The notes: generated by a model from the letters alone, not told the origin. A stretch of 64,000 bases of DNA from Timema cristinae (GCA_039000515.1 JBCFYV010009882.1:55973777-56037776), one strand, 5' to 3'. Numbered from the stretch's first letter, positions 47,298-59,117 are shown. Numbers and translations: made by a program.

Positions 47298-48323
47298 TTT
47301 GCACCCACTCCCTTCCCACATTTTTAAAAATCTAACTAAGAAATTTCATATCTAAAACTTTTTTTTTTTAAATAATCTGTCTTGTTTTTTTTACACCACG
47401 TCTAATTCCCGTTAGTGTTATCTATACTTATAAAATAACATGTCCTGACTGACTGATTCATCATCGCCGAGCGCAAACTATCAAGGCTACAAGCATGAAA
47501 TTCGGACTGTGTATTCATTTTGTTATGTAGGCACCCACTAAGAAAGGATTTTAGAAAATTCCACCCCAAAGGAGTCAAAATAGGGGATGATAATATGTAT
47601 GATAATATGTATGAAAGTCTGTCATTTTGAAAGTTACATAAACAAAATTTTGTAATTCGGTTATTGACGTAAAACAAATAAATATGTGTTTCAGGAATCT
47701 TGGAAATTTTATTTAATAAGGGATGAAAAAGGGGGTGAAAGTTTGTATCGGACTTGCATTATTTTTGATCTGAGGTCAAGTTATGGTCATCAACGTAACG
47801 TAATATTTTAAATTAATCTGTAAATACATATGTATATTTTCGTATTTGTATATAATCAACTTCCACGCGAACAAAGCCGCGGGCAACAGCTATCTAGTAC
47901 ATTTATAAAAATGTTCAGTCTCTCTCGGTTATTTAAAGGGGTCCCTTTACTTTCTTTCCACATCTTAGTTTTCTACCAAACTAGTAAGTAGGAGCAGTCA
48001 TATTTTTTAGTGAGATTTGAATTAATGGTTTGGGGGTGGGGAGTGTTCAATTTTTCCCAAAGATAATAGAAACAAATAATTCTTCAAGTTTTGAAAATGT
48101 TAAACCCCTCAACCCAAAACACTATTTCCCAAACTACCACTTATAAAGTTTTATTTTTAAGACTTTTTTTGGTTATCTGAATTAGTCCGACTTGATTGCC
48201 AAATTTAAATTTTACAACAAACTTTTATATATAAATATATAAATTTAAATATTACAACAAACCTATATATATATATAAATTTAAATTTTACAACAAACTT
48301 ATATAAATATAAATTTAAATTTT

Positions 48324-48389
<66 letters not shown>

Positions 48390-48760
48390 TTTGTTGTTTG
48401 TTTAAAATTTATTTATTTTGAGGGGTTTAACATTTTCAAAACTTAAATAATTATTTTTTCTATTATCTTTGGAAAAGTTGAACACCCTCTACCCCCAAAC
48501 CATTAATTCAAATCTCACTAAAAATATGACTGCTCCTACCTACTAGTTTGGTAGAAAACTAAGATGTGGAAGGAAAGTAAAGGGACCACTTTATATAACC
48601 AAAAGAGACTGAATATTTTTATAAATGTATAACACTAACGGGAAGTAGACGTGGTGTAAAAAAAAAAAACAAGATGGATTATTTCAAATAAGAAATTAGG
48701 TTTTAAATATGAAATTTATTAGTTAGATTTTTAAAAATGTGGGAAGGGAGTGGGTGCAAA
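47298..48760. repeat. Foldback duplication of S2 sequence
   Basis: The left arm 47298-48112 and right arm 48418-48760 are reverse complements over about 340 bp (for example TTTGCACCCACTCCCTTCCC at 47298-47317 against GGGAAGGGAGTGGGTGCAAA at 48741-48760). The left arm is longer only because a 477-bp Helitron sits in it. The loop (48113-48417) holds three copies of an AAATTTAAATTTTACAACAA unit and a (TA)n run (48329-48386). Confidence 0.9.
47421..47897 (+). mobile_element. Non-autonomous Helitron (477 bp) with in-window empty site
   Basis: It begins TCTATACTTATAAAATAACA and ends GGGCAACAGCTATCTAG. The 3' end has a GC-rich hairpin region (CGCGAACAAAGCCGCG, 47868-47883) before the terminal CTAG, as in Helitrons. 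It is inserted between A (47420) and T (47898) with no target duplication. The opposite arm of the foldback keeps the unoccupied site (complement of GTTA|TAC at 48627-48633), which defines both ends to the base. A 91-codon minus-strand frame inside is not recognisable as a Rep/helicase piece. Confidence 0.9.
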
Positions 48761-49049
48761 AAAAAAATATATATACTCTTTATTCCCATCCTACTCTATT
48801 TCATGAAGTCCCAATTAGAAATTTAGAAAAATTGGAATTTTTTTAATCAATTGGCTGTATCCCTCATATGTTTGCAAATTGAAATTTTCTGTGATATATA
48901 TACATAGTTATTTCTATTAGTTTTATATGTTCTTAAACCCACCCTAGCTTTTCTCCAACTTACTATTAGATATTTCATATCATCAGATTTATTTTGTTAT
49001 CTTGAGTGGTCTCTCTTCCAAACCACCAAATTTTAAGTTTCTACTTCTG

Positions 49050-50023
49050 TAGTGGCGTTAAAATTAACACTAAATACACCGACTACGTTAACATGGGAAA
49101 TATACATGATAAATTAACACTTGAAAGCATAAGATTCAAATGCACGTTGACATGAGAGTTTAATAGAAAAACAAAGCAAGCAATTACAAGGTCGACATCA
49201 GAAGACAACCCATCATTTTCAATATTGACCTATTGAAAATGCAAAAAACCTATTACAACAATAAGATAATAATGGACACACTCATAGAGTGAACTACGCG
49301 TGAAACGCCATTGGTTTAATACTACCATTAAAGTCCATTAGTGTTATGAACTATCGTCCCACTCTTAAAAGTGGTATAATTCTACTTCCTAGAGAGAAAT
49401 ACAATACTGAAGTGATTTTAATTTACTCCCCGACGGAAGATACAGACTACAAACACAATACAGTAGCAATAGTACATTTTTTGCAACAAATATCTAATGG
49501 ATTATGACAGGTCATCAGGCCTGAATCAGAACCTACTCAACTTATAATACAAACAACCCTATTTTAAGAGGTAAGAACGATATATGCCAGTGATGCTAGT
49601 TTGACCTAATTGAATAAGTTACCAAGTTTCAGAGAATTGTCTATTTGTGCCGGTCATAGAAACACTGGCCAAATATCTTAGGGTATGTTTTAATTCAGGA
49701 CTCTAGGACTCCATGCAGTGCAGGCTGGCAAGTAACCAGTTAGGATAGCCAGGTATCATGAGTAAGACCACAATCAACCTAGATGCCAACCACATACCAG
49801 GCATAGGTTATAATCTATTAACAAGGTATCATGACGTCCCTAAAGGGAGTCAGAAATGAACAACAAATAGAGTGCAGGCCTCGCCAGAAGAGTAGTAACA
49901 AACCCACAGTTTGCATACCACAATCAGGTGAACAACAATGCACAATGAACAACAATGCAATTGAATGCGAGCCACGCCAGAAAGAAAGTGACAAACCCAC
50001 AAGTTGCACACCGCAATCAGAGA
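49050..50023 (+). other. Unassigned segment with decayed-looking open frames
   Basis: The strand bias changes to A-rich at about 49050, where S2 ends. A 54-codon frame at 49346-49507 (starting MNYRPTLKSGIILLPREKYN) and a 73-codon frame at 49831-50052 have protein-like composition. I do not recognise either. The segment may be an old retroelement piece. Confidence 0.35.
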
Positions 50024-50052
50024 ACATGTATAAAAATATGTATGTATATTAA
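49831..50052 (+). CDS. Hypothetical open frame with two related 26-residue blocks
   Basis: A 73-codon frame. Residues from about 9 read NEQQIECRPRQKSSNKPTVC then IPQSGEQ; residues from about 39 read NNNAIECEPRQKESDKPTSC then TPQSEN. The DNA underneath (about 49856-49932 and 49943-50024) is an imperfect direct duplication, so the peptide repeat follows from that. The last codons run into the inverted repeat of the next element, so the natural end is unknown. No known domain. It is probably not a functional gene. Confidence 0.25.
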   Translation: MTSLKGVRNEQQIECRPRQKSSNKPTVCIPQSGEQQCTMNNNAIECEPRQKESDKPTSCTPQSENMYKNMYVY

Positions 50053-51609
50053 TGTATATTTAGTCCTATATAGTACGTGTATCTAAAACAATACATCAAA
50101 CTTTGGCAGGATATTCCTTGGGTGAAAATAGAATAATTCACATCAGCAAAATAGGGTCCATCTTGAATATTAAGGGTGGTATACACCCCTAAACATAGAA
50201 CTAAAAACGACTATTGTGTGAAATATTATGAAAACTGATTAAAGTATTACAACGAATCTTTGTATACTACTTATTGAAACCTTGATCATTAATAAACTAA
50301 ATGTGCTGTTGCCCTTACCCATCCCCATCGTGTAAAAAGGGGGGGGTTGTAACACTTTTTTCTGCCATAAATAGTGGCAGAGTAATTATCACTAATTTTG
50401 GCTTAAGCTTACAAAACAAGGATTAAAATTAACAAAAAAAGGTGCCTTGGAGAAACTGTCTAGCTTTTTCCGTTTTCGAGATAATCACACAAGTTTGAGC
50501 TCAGAGACAAGTGTAAATGCCTGCCAGGTAGGCAACCAGAATCGCAGTGTTACTTCGCACTGCAGTCGTTTAGCAATTTTTACCGGCACGTGTGACTATG
50601 TATCACGTAAATTTGGTAAACAAGGCTGGTTTGTGTGTAATGATGGAGAGACAAAGATACTTTTCCTTCTTCATAAGCTCTGATGTGTTGCTATTTATCA
50701 CATTAGCAAGTTATGCTTACACTGTTCACACTTGGGTGGGGTTTTAATCATTACACTCACTGGAGTATTGAAAGCTAGATTAAGAAATACTAACCGTAGT
50801 TCTTGTATGTTTTAATTCCTAACCTCAAAAGCAGATTCATAGCAAGTGTTCAAAATAGTGGCCCCTAACGTCATTGCAATAATTGAGGTGGCGTATCAAT
50901 GACTGGCGTAATTTTTCGAAAACCCGTGGTGTTTCTTGAACCTTATCACATGCAGCACCTATCCTGGCTAACGGGTCTTCCTCGGATTCAATGGTTGTCT
51001 CGTACACCAAAGCTTTGAAAAAGACCCTGTGAAAGAAATCTAACGGATTAAGGTAAGGAGAGCGTGGTGGCGACGCAACAGCTATACTGGTTGCCTACCT
51101 GGCAGGAATTAAAACTTGTCTTTGAAATCAAACATGCATGATTATCTCGGAAACGGGAAAAGATAGACAGTTTCTCCAAGACACCTTTTTTGTTAATTTT
51201 TACTTCATGTTTTTTAATCTTAAGTCAAAGTTAATAATACTTACTCTGTCATATTTTATTGCAGAAAAAAGTGTTACAACTCCCCCCCCCCCCTTTTTTA
51301 CATGATGGGGGTGGGTAACGGCAACAGCACTTTTAGTTTATTAATGATCAAGGTTTCAATAAGTAGTATACAAAGATTCGTTGTAATACCTTTTTCAGTT
51401 TTCATAATATTTCACATAATAGTCGTTTTTAGCTCTATGTTTAGGGGTGAATACCACCCTTAATATTCAAGATGGACCCTAGGTTGCTGATGCGAATTAT
51501 TCTATTTTCACCCAAGGAATATCCTGCCAAAGTTTGATGTATTGTTTTAGATACACGTACTATATAGGACTAAATATACATTAATATACATACATATTTT
51601 TATACATGT
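50024..51609 (-). mobile_element. IS630/Tc1/mariner-like element with ~515-bp terminal inverted repeats
   Basis: The left arm 50024-50539 and right arm 51087-51609 are near-identical reverse complements: outer ACATGTATAAAAATATGTAT against ATACATATTTTTATACATGT, inner CTGCCAGGTAGGCAACCAG against CTGGTTGCCTACCTGGCAG. The ~547-bp core encodes only the C-terminal end of a transposase on the minus strand. Arms differ mainly in homopolymers (a G8 tract at about 50338 against a C12 tract) and a few substitutions, so the copy is not very old. The exact termini are uncertain because the outer edges are TA-rich. Confidence 0.88.
50837..51082 (-). pseudogene. Transposase C-terminal fragment (DDE/D, IS630/Tc1/mariner-like)
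   Basis: On the minus strand from about 51082 to a TGA at 50837-50839 the frame is open. It reads VASPPRSPYLNPLDFF (the signature normally SPDLNPLDFF, here with Tyr in place of the first Asp) and FFKALVYETTIESEEDPLAR. It continues with IGAACDKVQETPRVFEKLRQ and ends HLNYCNDVRGHYFEHLL. This is the third catalytic block and C-terminal tail common in arthropod transposases annotated near Tc3/mariner with a DUF4817 N-terminus. The N-terminal HTH and the first two catalytic Asp blocks are absent, replaced by the inverted-repeat arm. Non-functional remnant. Confidence 0.8.
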
Positions 51610-51649
51610 ATATGTGTGTATCTATCCATATATATATATATGCTAATAG

Positions 51650-53060
51650 TATGAAGTACCCGGTTTTCCACGGGAGGAATGGATAAGGGTGATAATCAAG
51701 GTCCGGAAATTTATGCCCTTAGAAGCCCAAAAAATGCGCCTAAAAATTGTGTATTAATGGTCTAAAAATTAAAATAAATTCCCTTAAAACAAACTAGATG
51801 AACTTAAAAACTGTGTTTGTATCTACAAAAATACAAAATATGTCTTAAAAATCTAAAAATACATATTTTAAAATTTAATTGATACCCATATTTTCCCACG
51901 TCTGGAGTAAAAAGATGATTTGTTTGTCTTTTTAAGAACTAGCGAAATTTAGGATGATTTAGTTTTCCAAGTGGAATATTAGCTGATAAAAACACTTCGA
52001 GAAATTCTTGATTGAAAGGAGATTATTTTATTTTATAGGTTGATACACTTTGGAACAACACCCGTTGAGTTCATTTGTTTGTTGATGCAAATTTTAAAGC
52101 ACTTATGTTTCTCACGGGTCAATATGCTGAGTAACAGAAAACCATTTTCTGCTGATACTGTCGAATAGCACAATTTACAAAATAATATTTTTCCGCCCGT
52201 TGAAAAAATACTTTCACTTAACTCGTTAACTAACTTCTATAAAATGTAGGATTGTGATTGTTTGACTGTTGGCAATCTGCTAACATTAAGTTAGTATGAA
52301 TATATGGAAGTACATCAACAAACTTAAAGATATACAATTTAAACTTACAATAATCTACCCAACTAACAAAACACTCGTGACTCTTCCGCTGATGTAAAAA
52401 TTCCCCTTGATTTCCCGTCCTTTGTAAATTACAAAATAGCCAACCATTTCTCCAGCATTTGGGTTTTCCATTTAAACAAAATATGATAAGAATCTAAAAT
52501 ACACGCACCCTTTAGTACTTTTGTCAGAAAACATTAGGTTTTGCTCATTGTTTCATGCCTGGTCGTACTAATAACTATACGAAAAAACAAATGCACCAAG
52601 TAAGCCTAAATGACAATAATGAATATGTGCATTAAAATATTACCCATTGTGTGTTAAAGATATTAATGTAATAATAATCTTTAAAACTGTTTACACATTT
52701 ACATCTGTGAATTATTTCCCATTTTATCCTTTGAAACTTTATTGCCTTTTTGCAATTTTCATTTAATTTTTTCCTTTATAATCTCTTTGACCTTCATAAG
52801 TTTTTATGTCCTTTTCACTATTTTGGCACCTTTATTCTATTGACACCTTTTTACTCATTTATCATTTTTGCACTTTTCCTTTGTAGCTACCTTTGACGTT
52901 CATACCCATTCAACCCTCTTGTGACATTTTAGAACTCTAAGTTTATTACGTCCCTTTCATAGTTATATAAAAAATAGATTTGATCTAAGTTTTACCATTT
53001 TTTATATTATTTTTACATTTTACAAGAGGTACCTGAATTTTCCTGGGAGAAATAATTTAG
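51650..53060. other. AT-rich segment bounded by two related direct motifs
   Basis: AGTACCCGGTTTTCCACGGG with GAGGAATGGATAAGG (from 51655) and GGTACCTGAATTTTCCTGGG with AGAAATAATTTAGG (from 53028) are diverged direct copies about 1.37 kb apart. The interior is AT-rich with no coding frame. It may be an old insertion or two copies of a small repeat. Confidence 0.35.
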
Positions 53061-53299
53061 GTTGAAACTATTAAAACGAGCAAAAACAGTAAAAGATTTA
53101 ATAAAATAAATTTTAATATAAGAAAGGATAGCGTAATTAGGGTAAATAGGATTAAAAGGAATAACATCATAATAGGTGCAAAAATTAAATCTAAAATAGA
53201 AACTATATAAAGGTTAATAATTCAGTGTATACGCCTTATTGACTAACACTTAGAATTACACTCTTATAAATCACACCAACAAGTTTTTTTCATATCAGT

Positions 53300-53830
53300 T
53301 TCAGGAATCTTAAATGAACCCTCATTCTCCATCCATTTTTTCATTTTGAAATGTATGGGTCCGAAATTAATGGATGTTTGGGTTTGATCTTAAAACCCTT
53401 GAAAATTTTAATCGTATACCACACTGAAATGTAATTTATAATTTTTATTTTGGGAGCCCCTTCCAAACTTGTGTTCAATTCACTCTTTGAAATTTGAAAT
53501 TTAAAGATTTATTTATTTATCTAGAGTTGTCTCTTTATCTGTCACCCACAAATTAATTTTCTACCACATTTATATAAGTTTTTGAAATTTAAAGCCCCTT
53601 CGCCTCCTTATCTCCAAACAATTCTTAGAATCTTTATATTTCAATATTCATTTAGTGTTTTAGAATTCTCCCTCTACTTGTCTATCAAATTTAAACTTTA
53701 TAATTCATCTATTTTTTTTTTTCTAATTATATCCCTCCCCATTTCTTCGATCACCATTTTGAAATTTCCCATTCTTAGACTTTTAGAGTTATTTGTGAAA
53801 TCCTTCTGTCTTTCTGCAAATTTCAGTTTT
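53300..53830 (+). repeat. S2-like satellite remnant
   Basis: Shows TTTCTACCACATTTATATAA, 'AAGCCCCTTCGCCTCCTTAT' and 'CTACTTGTCTATCAAATTTA' blocks in the same order as S2 units. The 83-codon frame across it is low in complexity and incidental. Confidence 0.45.
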
Positions 53831-53859
53831 TAACATAATCTATTTTTTTTTTGACAAAC

Positions 53860-54010
53860 ACATTGCTCCAACACACTCTTGGGGGTTAAATGTCACCAAG
53901 CACCTTTTTAAAAGATGCCTACGACCTGGAAAGAACCTCCCTGCCGAATTTCAAGCTTCCAGGGATCTTGGAGATTCGGTAATGATCAGTGAGTCAGCGC
54001 TTTCATTTTT
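53860..54010 (+). repeat. Fragment related to the 6.7-7.3 kb subrepeat element
   Basis: Contains GAACCTCCCTGCCGAATTTC and AAGCTTCCAGGGATCTTGG, then TGATCAGTGAGTCAG. This is collinear with AACTTCTGTGCAAAATTTCA, GCTTTCTAGGTCCAAGGG and TTGATGAGTCA at 7212-7271. Confidence 0.5.
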
Positions 54011-56225
54011 ATTCAGAATATATAAATATACATTTATATGTAAATGTATATGTATTTATGTATGTATGAATAAATATATGTTTGTATGCATACATATATG
54101 TGTATATTTATACAAAATCATGTACTATTTATTCATATATATTTTAACATATTTAAGTTAAATAATACATAACATAGGATATCCTACTAAATGATAAAAT
54201 GGGGTCTATTAATTTTTAACGATTTTGTTTGATCCTCTTTACATTATTTAAAGGTCAGCTTCACAGAACGAAAGAAAACAGGACTCAATAAATAAAATTA
54301 ATGTACTATTTAAGGGAAATATCAATATCAAATATAGCGTAGTTAATATTTTTGCTTAGCTCCTAACATGTTTTTTATGTCCGTGTATCTAAACTAATAG
54401 GGTAGGTATGAAGGGAGTATAGTTTTATAGGTAATGTAACCCCATTTATATAAATAAGTGTGGAAAACTATCTAGGAATACCAATCTTATTAGTAAACCC
54501 AGACTCAATTTGAGTCTCAATCTCTATCCATCTCTGACAGTCCTGACGTGCCTTAGAGCTTGTGTCCACTGACGTTGACTTTAAAAATATTTCAGTCGAG
54601 AATAATTTTTGAAAATATTGTAAATATATTTTATTACTAAATAATGGGGTTTTACAATCGATATTAAGTATCATATATATAAATCAGAGCAAATTTTTTA
54701 TTAAGTACTCGTTACCGTTTTCTCATAATTTATATTTTCTATGTGCTTCACATAGTTCATTATAAAAATATGTTTAATTCATTTTTGTAGTTAAAAGAAA
54801 TGATTTAAGACTTTGACTGTTTTAATTTTAAAAATATTTTTTTCTTTAAGCAAAGCGGTTTGATTAAACACCGTCTTATCATTTATAGAATAAACATAGT
54901 TTGTAATGAAAGCTAGAAACTTTATTTTGTTGCAGGTGAGCTACTTTGCGTTTCTTTGGCACATTGCTATTCTTTATAATATATATATAAAAAAGTTTGA
55001 TAATGACAGTTTTTCATTTCCTTGAATACATCTTAGCTCTTATCCTATCTTCCGACTTGTTACGACTTCCGACTTCAGCAAGTCCTTTTTATTTATTTCG
55101 CAGTATATACACATTATTATCTAGACATATACACGTATACCGTATACCGTAATTCCCTTAAGACGGTTCCTGTAAGATTTTACGAATAAATAGAATGGGG
55201 TAGGACTTGTATTTGAATATTGTTGAACAATAGAGAAACACACATTTATAGGTTCCTCCTGCTATATTCTAGACTACAGAATGGTAGGGAGGTTAAATAA
55301 GAAAGGAGTTGGGAGGAAAAAATCTAGTTAAATATATGTGGAAAGTTATAATGTAAGGAAGTAAGGCACTCAGGATGACAACAACATAAATCAAGTTTTA
55401 CCATGTTTCAATTTATTCCAAGTTTAGTAGTGTATTTATGTTAAGAATAATTTAGTGTTAGTTATAGTCATAGCTTTGAAATTGTATTTATATTATTGTT
55501 AAATGTAAGAATAATTATTTTCTAAACTTCGGTTGAGTGATTGCCATGTTGGGATTAATCGTTAGTAGTGGAATTGCTCTTTGACTCCACTACACCCAGG
55601 CACCCCCACCCCTACGTTCCCCGAGCATCGTGGCGCAGGAGGAAGTAGGTAAATATCCTCTTCCTTCCTCCTCTAGCTAAACTGCCTATTGTTGGTCCCA
55701 TAATCATGCTATTCTAGCGCACACTATCCCTCTTTTCTTTAGTGTCCTTTCCCAAGTTAATGTCTTAGCTACAAAATTTTGGGGGGTGGTCTTATCCCCA
55801 GCACGAGAGTCCTTGTTCTTAACCCATAGGTTAGGGTTTAGATCTATTCCTCTTCAACACTTTTTGGCATGCGTGTTAGACCTAGATTGGAGGTGCTTGG
55901 TCTGCCGTCAAATTATTGGCTAACATAGTTTGGGGAAGATTTTGCTTAGACTTCTCAACGATTTTTTGTATACTTTCATAGACAGTTTTCACAGCAGAGA
56001 GTGAAAGGAGAAAGCTAAATAATTAAGGGTAATCTACCATATGAGTAAACAACTTACATATTCGTGATTAGTTTATGGCCAAGCAACAAGTCATATAAGT
56101 GGTAACGATTATGAAACGAGAATGTAAATAAACTCGGTTGGGGCTAACAAAACAAATCTAGAAATCTTTAATACATTATATATTTTAAGACCTAACGGCG
56201 GAGGCTATCTATAGTGATTATCCTA
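54011..56225. other. AT-rich stretch, GC-richer at 55540-55870
   Basis: No gene or repeat that I can name. The 55540-55870 patch (CACCCAGGCACCCCCACCCC, GCATCGTGGCGCAGGAGGAA) is less AT-biased but has no recognisable frame. Confidence 0.45.
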
Positions 56226-56277
56226 ATTGTGTCAAACCAGTTATAGAGAGCAGTAGAGGATCACCCACTTCAAAACA

Positions 56278-57250
56278 ATGCCTTGTAGTCGGAGTCAATC
56301 TAGAGGGATACAAACAACAACACAAGGGGGGAAAGCCCTCACTCCTATTTGCATGCATGTGCCACGAGCCATCCCTTTTAAGGGCCTAGAAAAATGGCTG
56401 ACGCACCAATCACCAAACAATAACAATGACTCCTCAACAAAATTTCTAAATGCCAGAAAACGAAATAATAAGTGGGCTAATGTTTCAAACTCAGAAGCCA
56501 ACACAAATCCATCCAAAATGGAAACTATGATGGCAAGGTGACAATTTCTCTAGACGACGTCATGAGAAAGATTAGTAAATGCAAGCAAGACCTTCCAAGA
56601 CACAATTAAAGAAAACTGTGACCATCACAACCAACAATTTTCAATCATTAGTAACAGAGACACAAACTGGCACAGACACAACCACAATCCAGATAGACGA
56701 CAACATTAAACAAAGACTGCCAACCATAGTAGTCATAGGAACAACAAATTGCAGCAAAATAACGAAAATTTCCAAAACATCTGAGTAAATTACAAATATT
56801 TTGTACATTCAGGATGGCCTCAAACTTAAATACTATACCACATAAGACTATCAACTAGTCTAAACACTATTAAAGGAAATGAGCCAGGAATTCCATACTC
56901 ACACCTTATCCTGTAACAAACAAGTAAAAATAGTCATTAATGGGCTGCCACCAAACATGAAACTAGACAACATATGAGACAAACTGCTTGACCTTCGATA
57001 CGCCTTGATTGACGTGAAATAATACTGCAAAAAGTGAGAACCCTCAAATACCACCCAAACAGTAACACTACTGATTACCTCTTTCGTTTCTCTAGAAAAT
57101 CATACTCTCACTCCACAATGTTTGTAATTAGGTCCCATAACATACTCATGTGCGAATCGAGCACTATATCCCCCAATCCATGAACCTAATTGTGCAATGT
57201 TATAGGTATCAGTAACATGGGCATACAAATAAATAATAGTTAAAATCAGC
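56278..57250 (+). pseudogene. LINE ORF1/gag remnant with PRE_C2HC-like region and zinc knuckle trace
   Basis: Open pieces at 56278-56541 (87 codons) and 56579-56788 (69 codons). The second reads NIKQRLPTIVVIGTTNCSKI, then in another frame IQDGLKLKYYTT and FHTHTLSCNKQVKIVINGLP plus PNMKLDNI. The 'HTYTL..K.VKIVI.GLP' block is the hallmark of the gag PRE_C2HC region preceding CCHC zinc knuckles in jockey-type LINEs. A decayed knuckle VQCYRYQ.HGHTNK lies at about 57193-57240. In the element the protein would bind LINE RNA; this copy is dead. Confidence 0.8.
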
Positions 57251-57439
57251 CGCTATATATCAAGTGTCTGGTTCTACACCTAGCTTCCCGATGTCCCAAA
57301 AAAGAAAAGACAATCTGGTCTAGATGCATAAATTGAAAGGGGCCGCTCACTTCCAAATATAACAAGTGCTCAGCTTACTTACCAACTATGGAATCAAATA
57401 GAAACACACATGCGACAAAACGAGCTGCAAGACAACCTG

Positions 57440-58545
57440 AAGACGTCCAAAACATTTGTGATACTTTGCTACTTCCGGAACGACTTGCAGCTGTCCTAAG
57501 TGATAGCAATCCTTAAACCAATAAAAGATCCGCTGTTCCCTCAGAATAGAACGCCAATTATTCTACTCACCACAATGAAAATAATTTATGAATGTATCAC
57601 ACTAAACAGACCAATATTATTAAACAAGATACGGGAAATAGTTATAAAGCTTTCGTTAACCCGAAGGTTAAATTGAAATAAGACCGACAAAATCTTTCAC
57701 AGATCAAACCACACGTAATACAATAATTTTTCCTAGACGTTTAAAAACATTTGACAATGTATTGCATACTGATCTAATAAAAATAATGAATATACTTAGA
57801 TCACCCCTCATGGTTAATTCAACTAATAACCAGCTTCCTCTAACGATGGAAGTTCCAGCTGGTTATGTACATTGAGTGAGGAATCCAAAATTTAGTCAAT
57901 AAAAGAACGGGTAATACTGAGTCCGATACTGGTACTTACACACTACCTGCGATTCTTACATCCCGACGCATGGACATGTAGAGGTTAGACTTTTCACCGA
58001 CGATAAATGATATACACGGAACACAAAAATATAAACTATGTATCACTAACAATACATAGATTTCAAATAATCCTTCAGGATTGTTTCATTAATGGATAAT
58101 CAAAGTTAAACAAACTATTAACATGGAGAAACTAGATTAACAGAACAAATGATAAAAGTGTAAAAAGTTTCAAAAAGGGTACTCATTGTTCAAAGGAAAG
58201 CAAATCACGATTATCACAAAAAATGTATCTACAAACAAAAAATATATTCAATAATTTTATAAAGATGTGTAGTTTGGAGTAATGACGCCAAAAGAAACAC
58301 TCGTAGACTTCAATTAGATCAGAGCAAAAACCTCATAACAACAACTGGGGCACACAGAATAACAACCTACCATGCAATAATGAACTGCCGATAACTACAA
58401 GAAATGTACATCGATAATAACAAAAAAAAATTATACGACTAGAATGAAGTACACACTAACGAGGATGTGAAAGGAATAGGACAATACGACCCAACCTACC
58501 CAAGAAAGCACAAACGACCCAGTTTGGCTTATTTGAGCATTAAAT
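57440..58545 (+). pseudogene. LINE RT remnant, heavily degraded
   Basis: Recognisable pieces in order: VIAILKPIKDPLFPQNRTPI (RT entry block, 57502-57560), IIYECITLNRP, FLDV.KTFDNVLHTDLIKI (block A with its Asp, about 57730-57790), VRLFTDD (block C, with Thr replacing Ala, about 57985-58005) and the terminal GQYDPTYPRKHKRPSL (58480-58530). Block B is nearly unreadable. Multiple stops and frameshifts. Confidence 0.8.
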
Positions 58546-58675
58546 TTTAGCCTATTTTTAATAAGATAAAAAAACTATTAACATATCTTAAAGAGAAATT
58601 TAAAAAAAGATATATCTAAATCCTAGATGATAGTTTTAGAATATATATATATGTCACTCTTAAGTCGACAAATCA

Positions 58676-58830
58676 GGGCCTGGATTCACTAACGGGAGCA
58701 AATAGTGGCGCTGGCGCCGGGATGAAAGTTGTGCCCAAATCCCCATTCACTAAAAGAAGTGGGCGCAATTTGACAGCAAAATTGCTACTTTTATTTGCCA
58801 CCACTCAAGAATAAGCGCAACTATTAAATC
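58676..58830. repeat. Possible MITE end with internal duplication
   Basis: GGGCCTGGATTCACTAACGG (58676-58695) and CCATTCACTAAAAGAAGTGG (58742-58761) are partial repeats next to GGCGC blocks. This resembles one terminus of a MITE. No matching inverted end was found. Confidence 0.3.
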
Positions 58831-59117
58831 ATGATTGTAACTTCATTAAATTTAAATGGCGTCACATTATAGTTATGGCTTAAAATACAATACCTATTTA
58901 ACTGTACTCATATTAAAAATTAATAAATTAAAATAATATATGTATGTCAAGCACAAAATTTGTTTCCATTTAGATAGTGGTAACAAAGCAATTACATAGC
59001 TTTTATTTGTTTAAATTCTACAGTCAAACAACGCAATGGCATTTCTCTCATTATGTTGCATGTAAATTATGTAAAATTCACATCAACACTATGATCCTAC
59101 ATAAAAGTAATAAATTA

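Larger units (their letters stand above)
56230..58545 (+). mobile_element. Third LINE fossil (jockey-clade-like) with gag and RT remnants
   Basis: An ORF1 (gag) remnant occupies about 56278-57250 and RT pieces about 57440-58545. The end reads GIGQYDPTYPRKHKRPSL in an interrupted frame, the same C-terminal block as the LINE fragment ending at 24664. The expected endonuclease between gag and RT has no room and is missing. Many stops and frame changes indicate an old copy, older than the 22-25 kb fragments. Confidence 0.8.
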
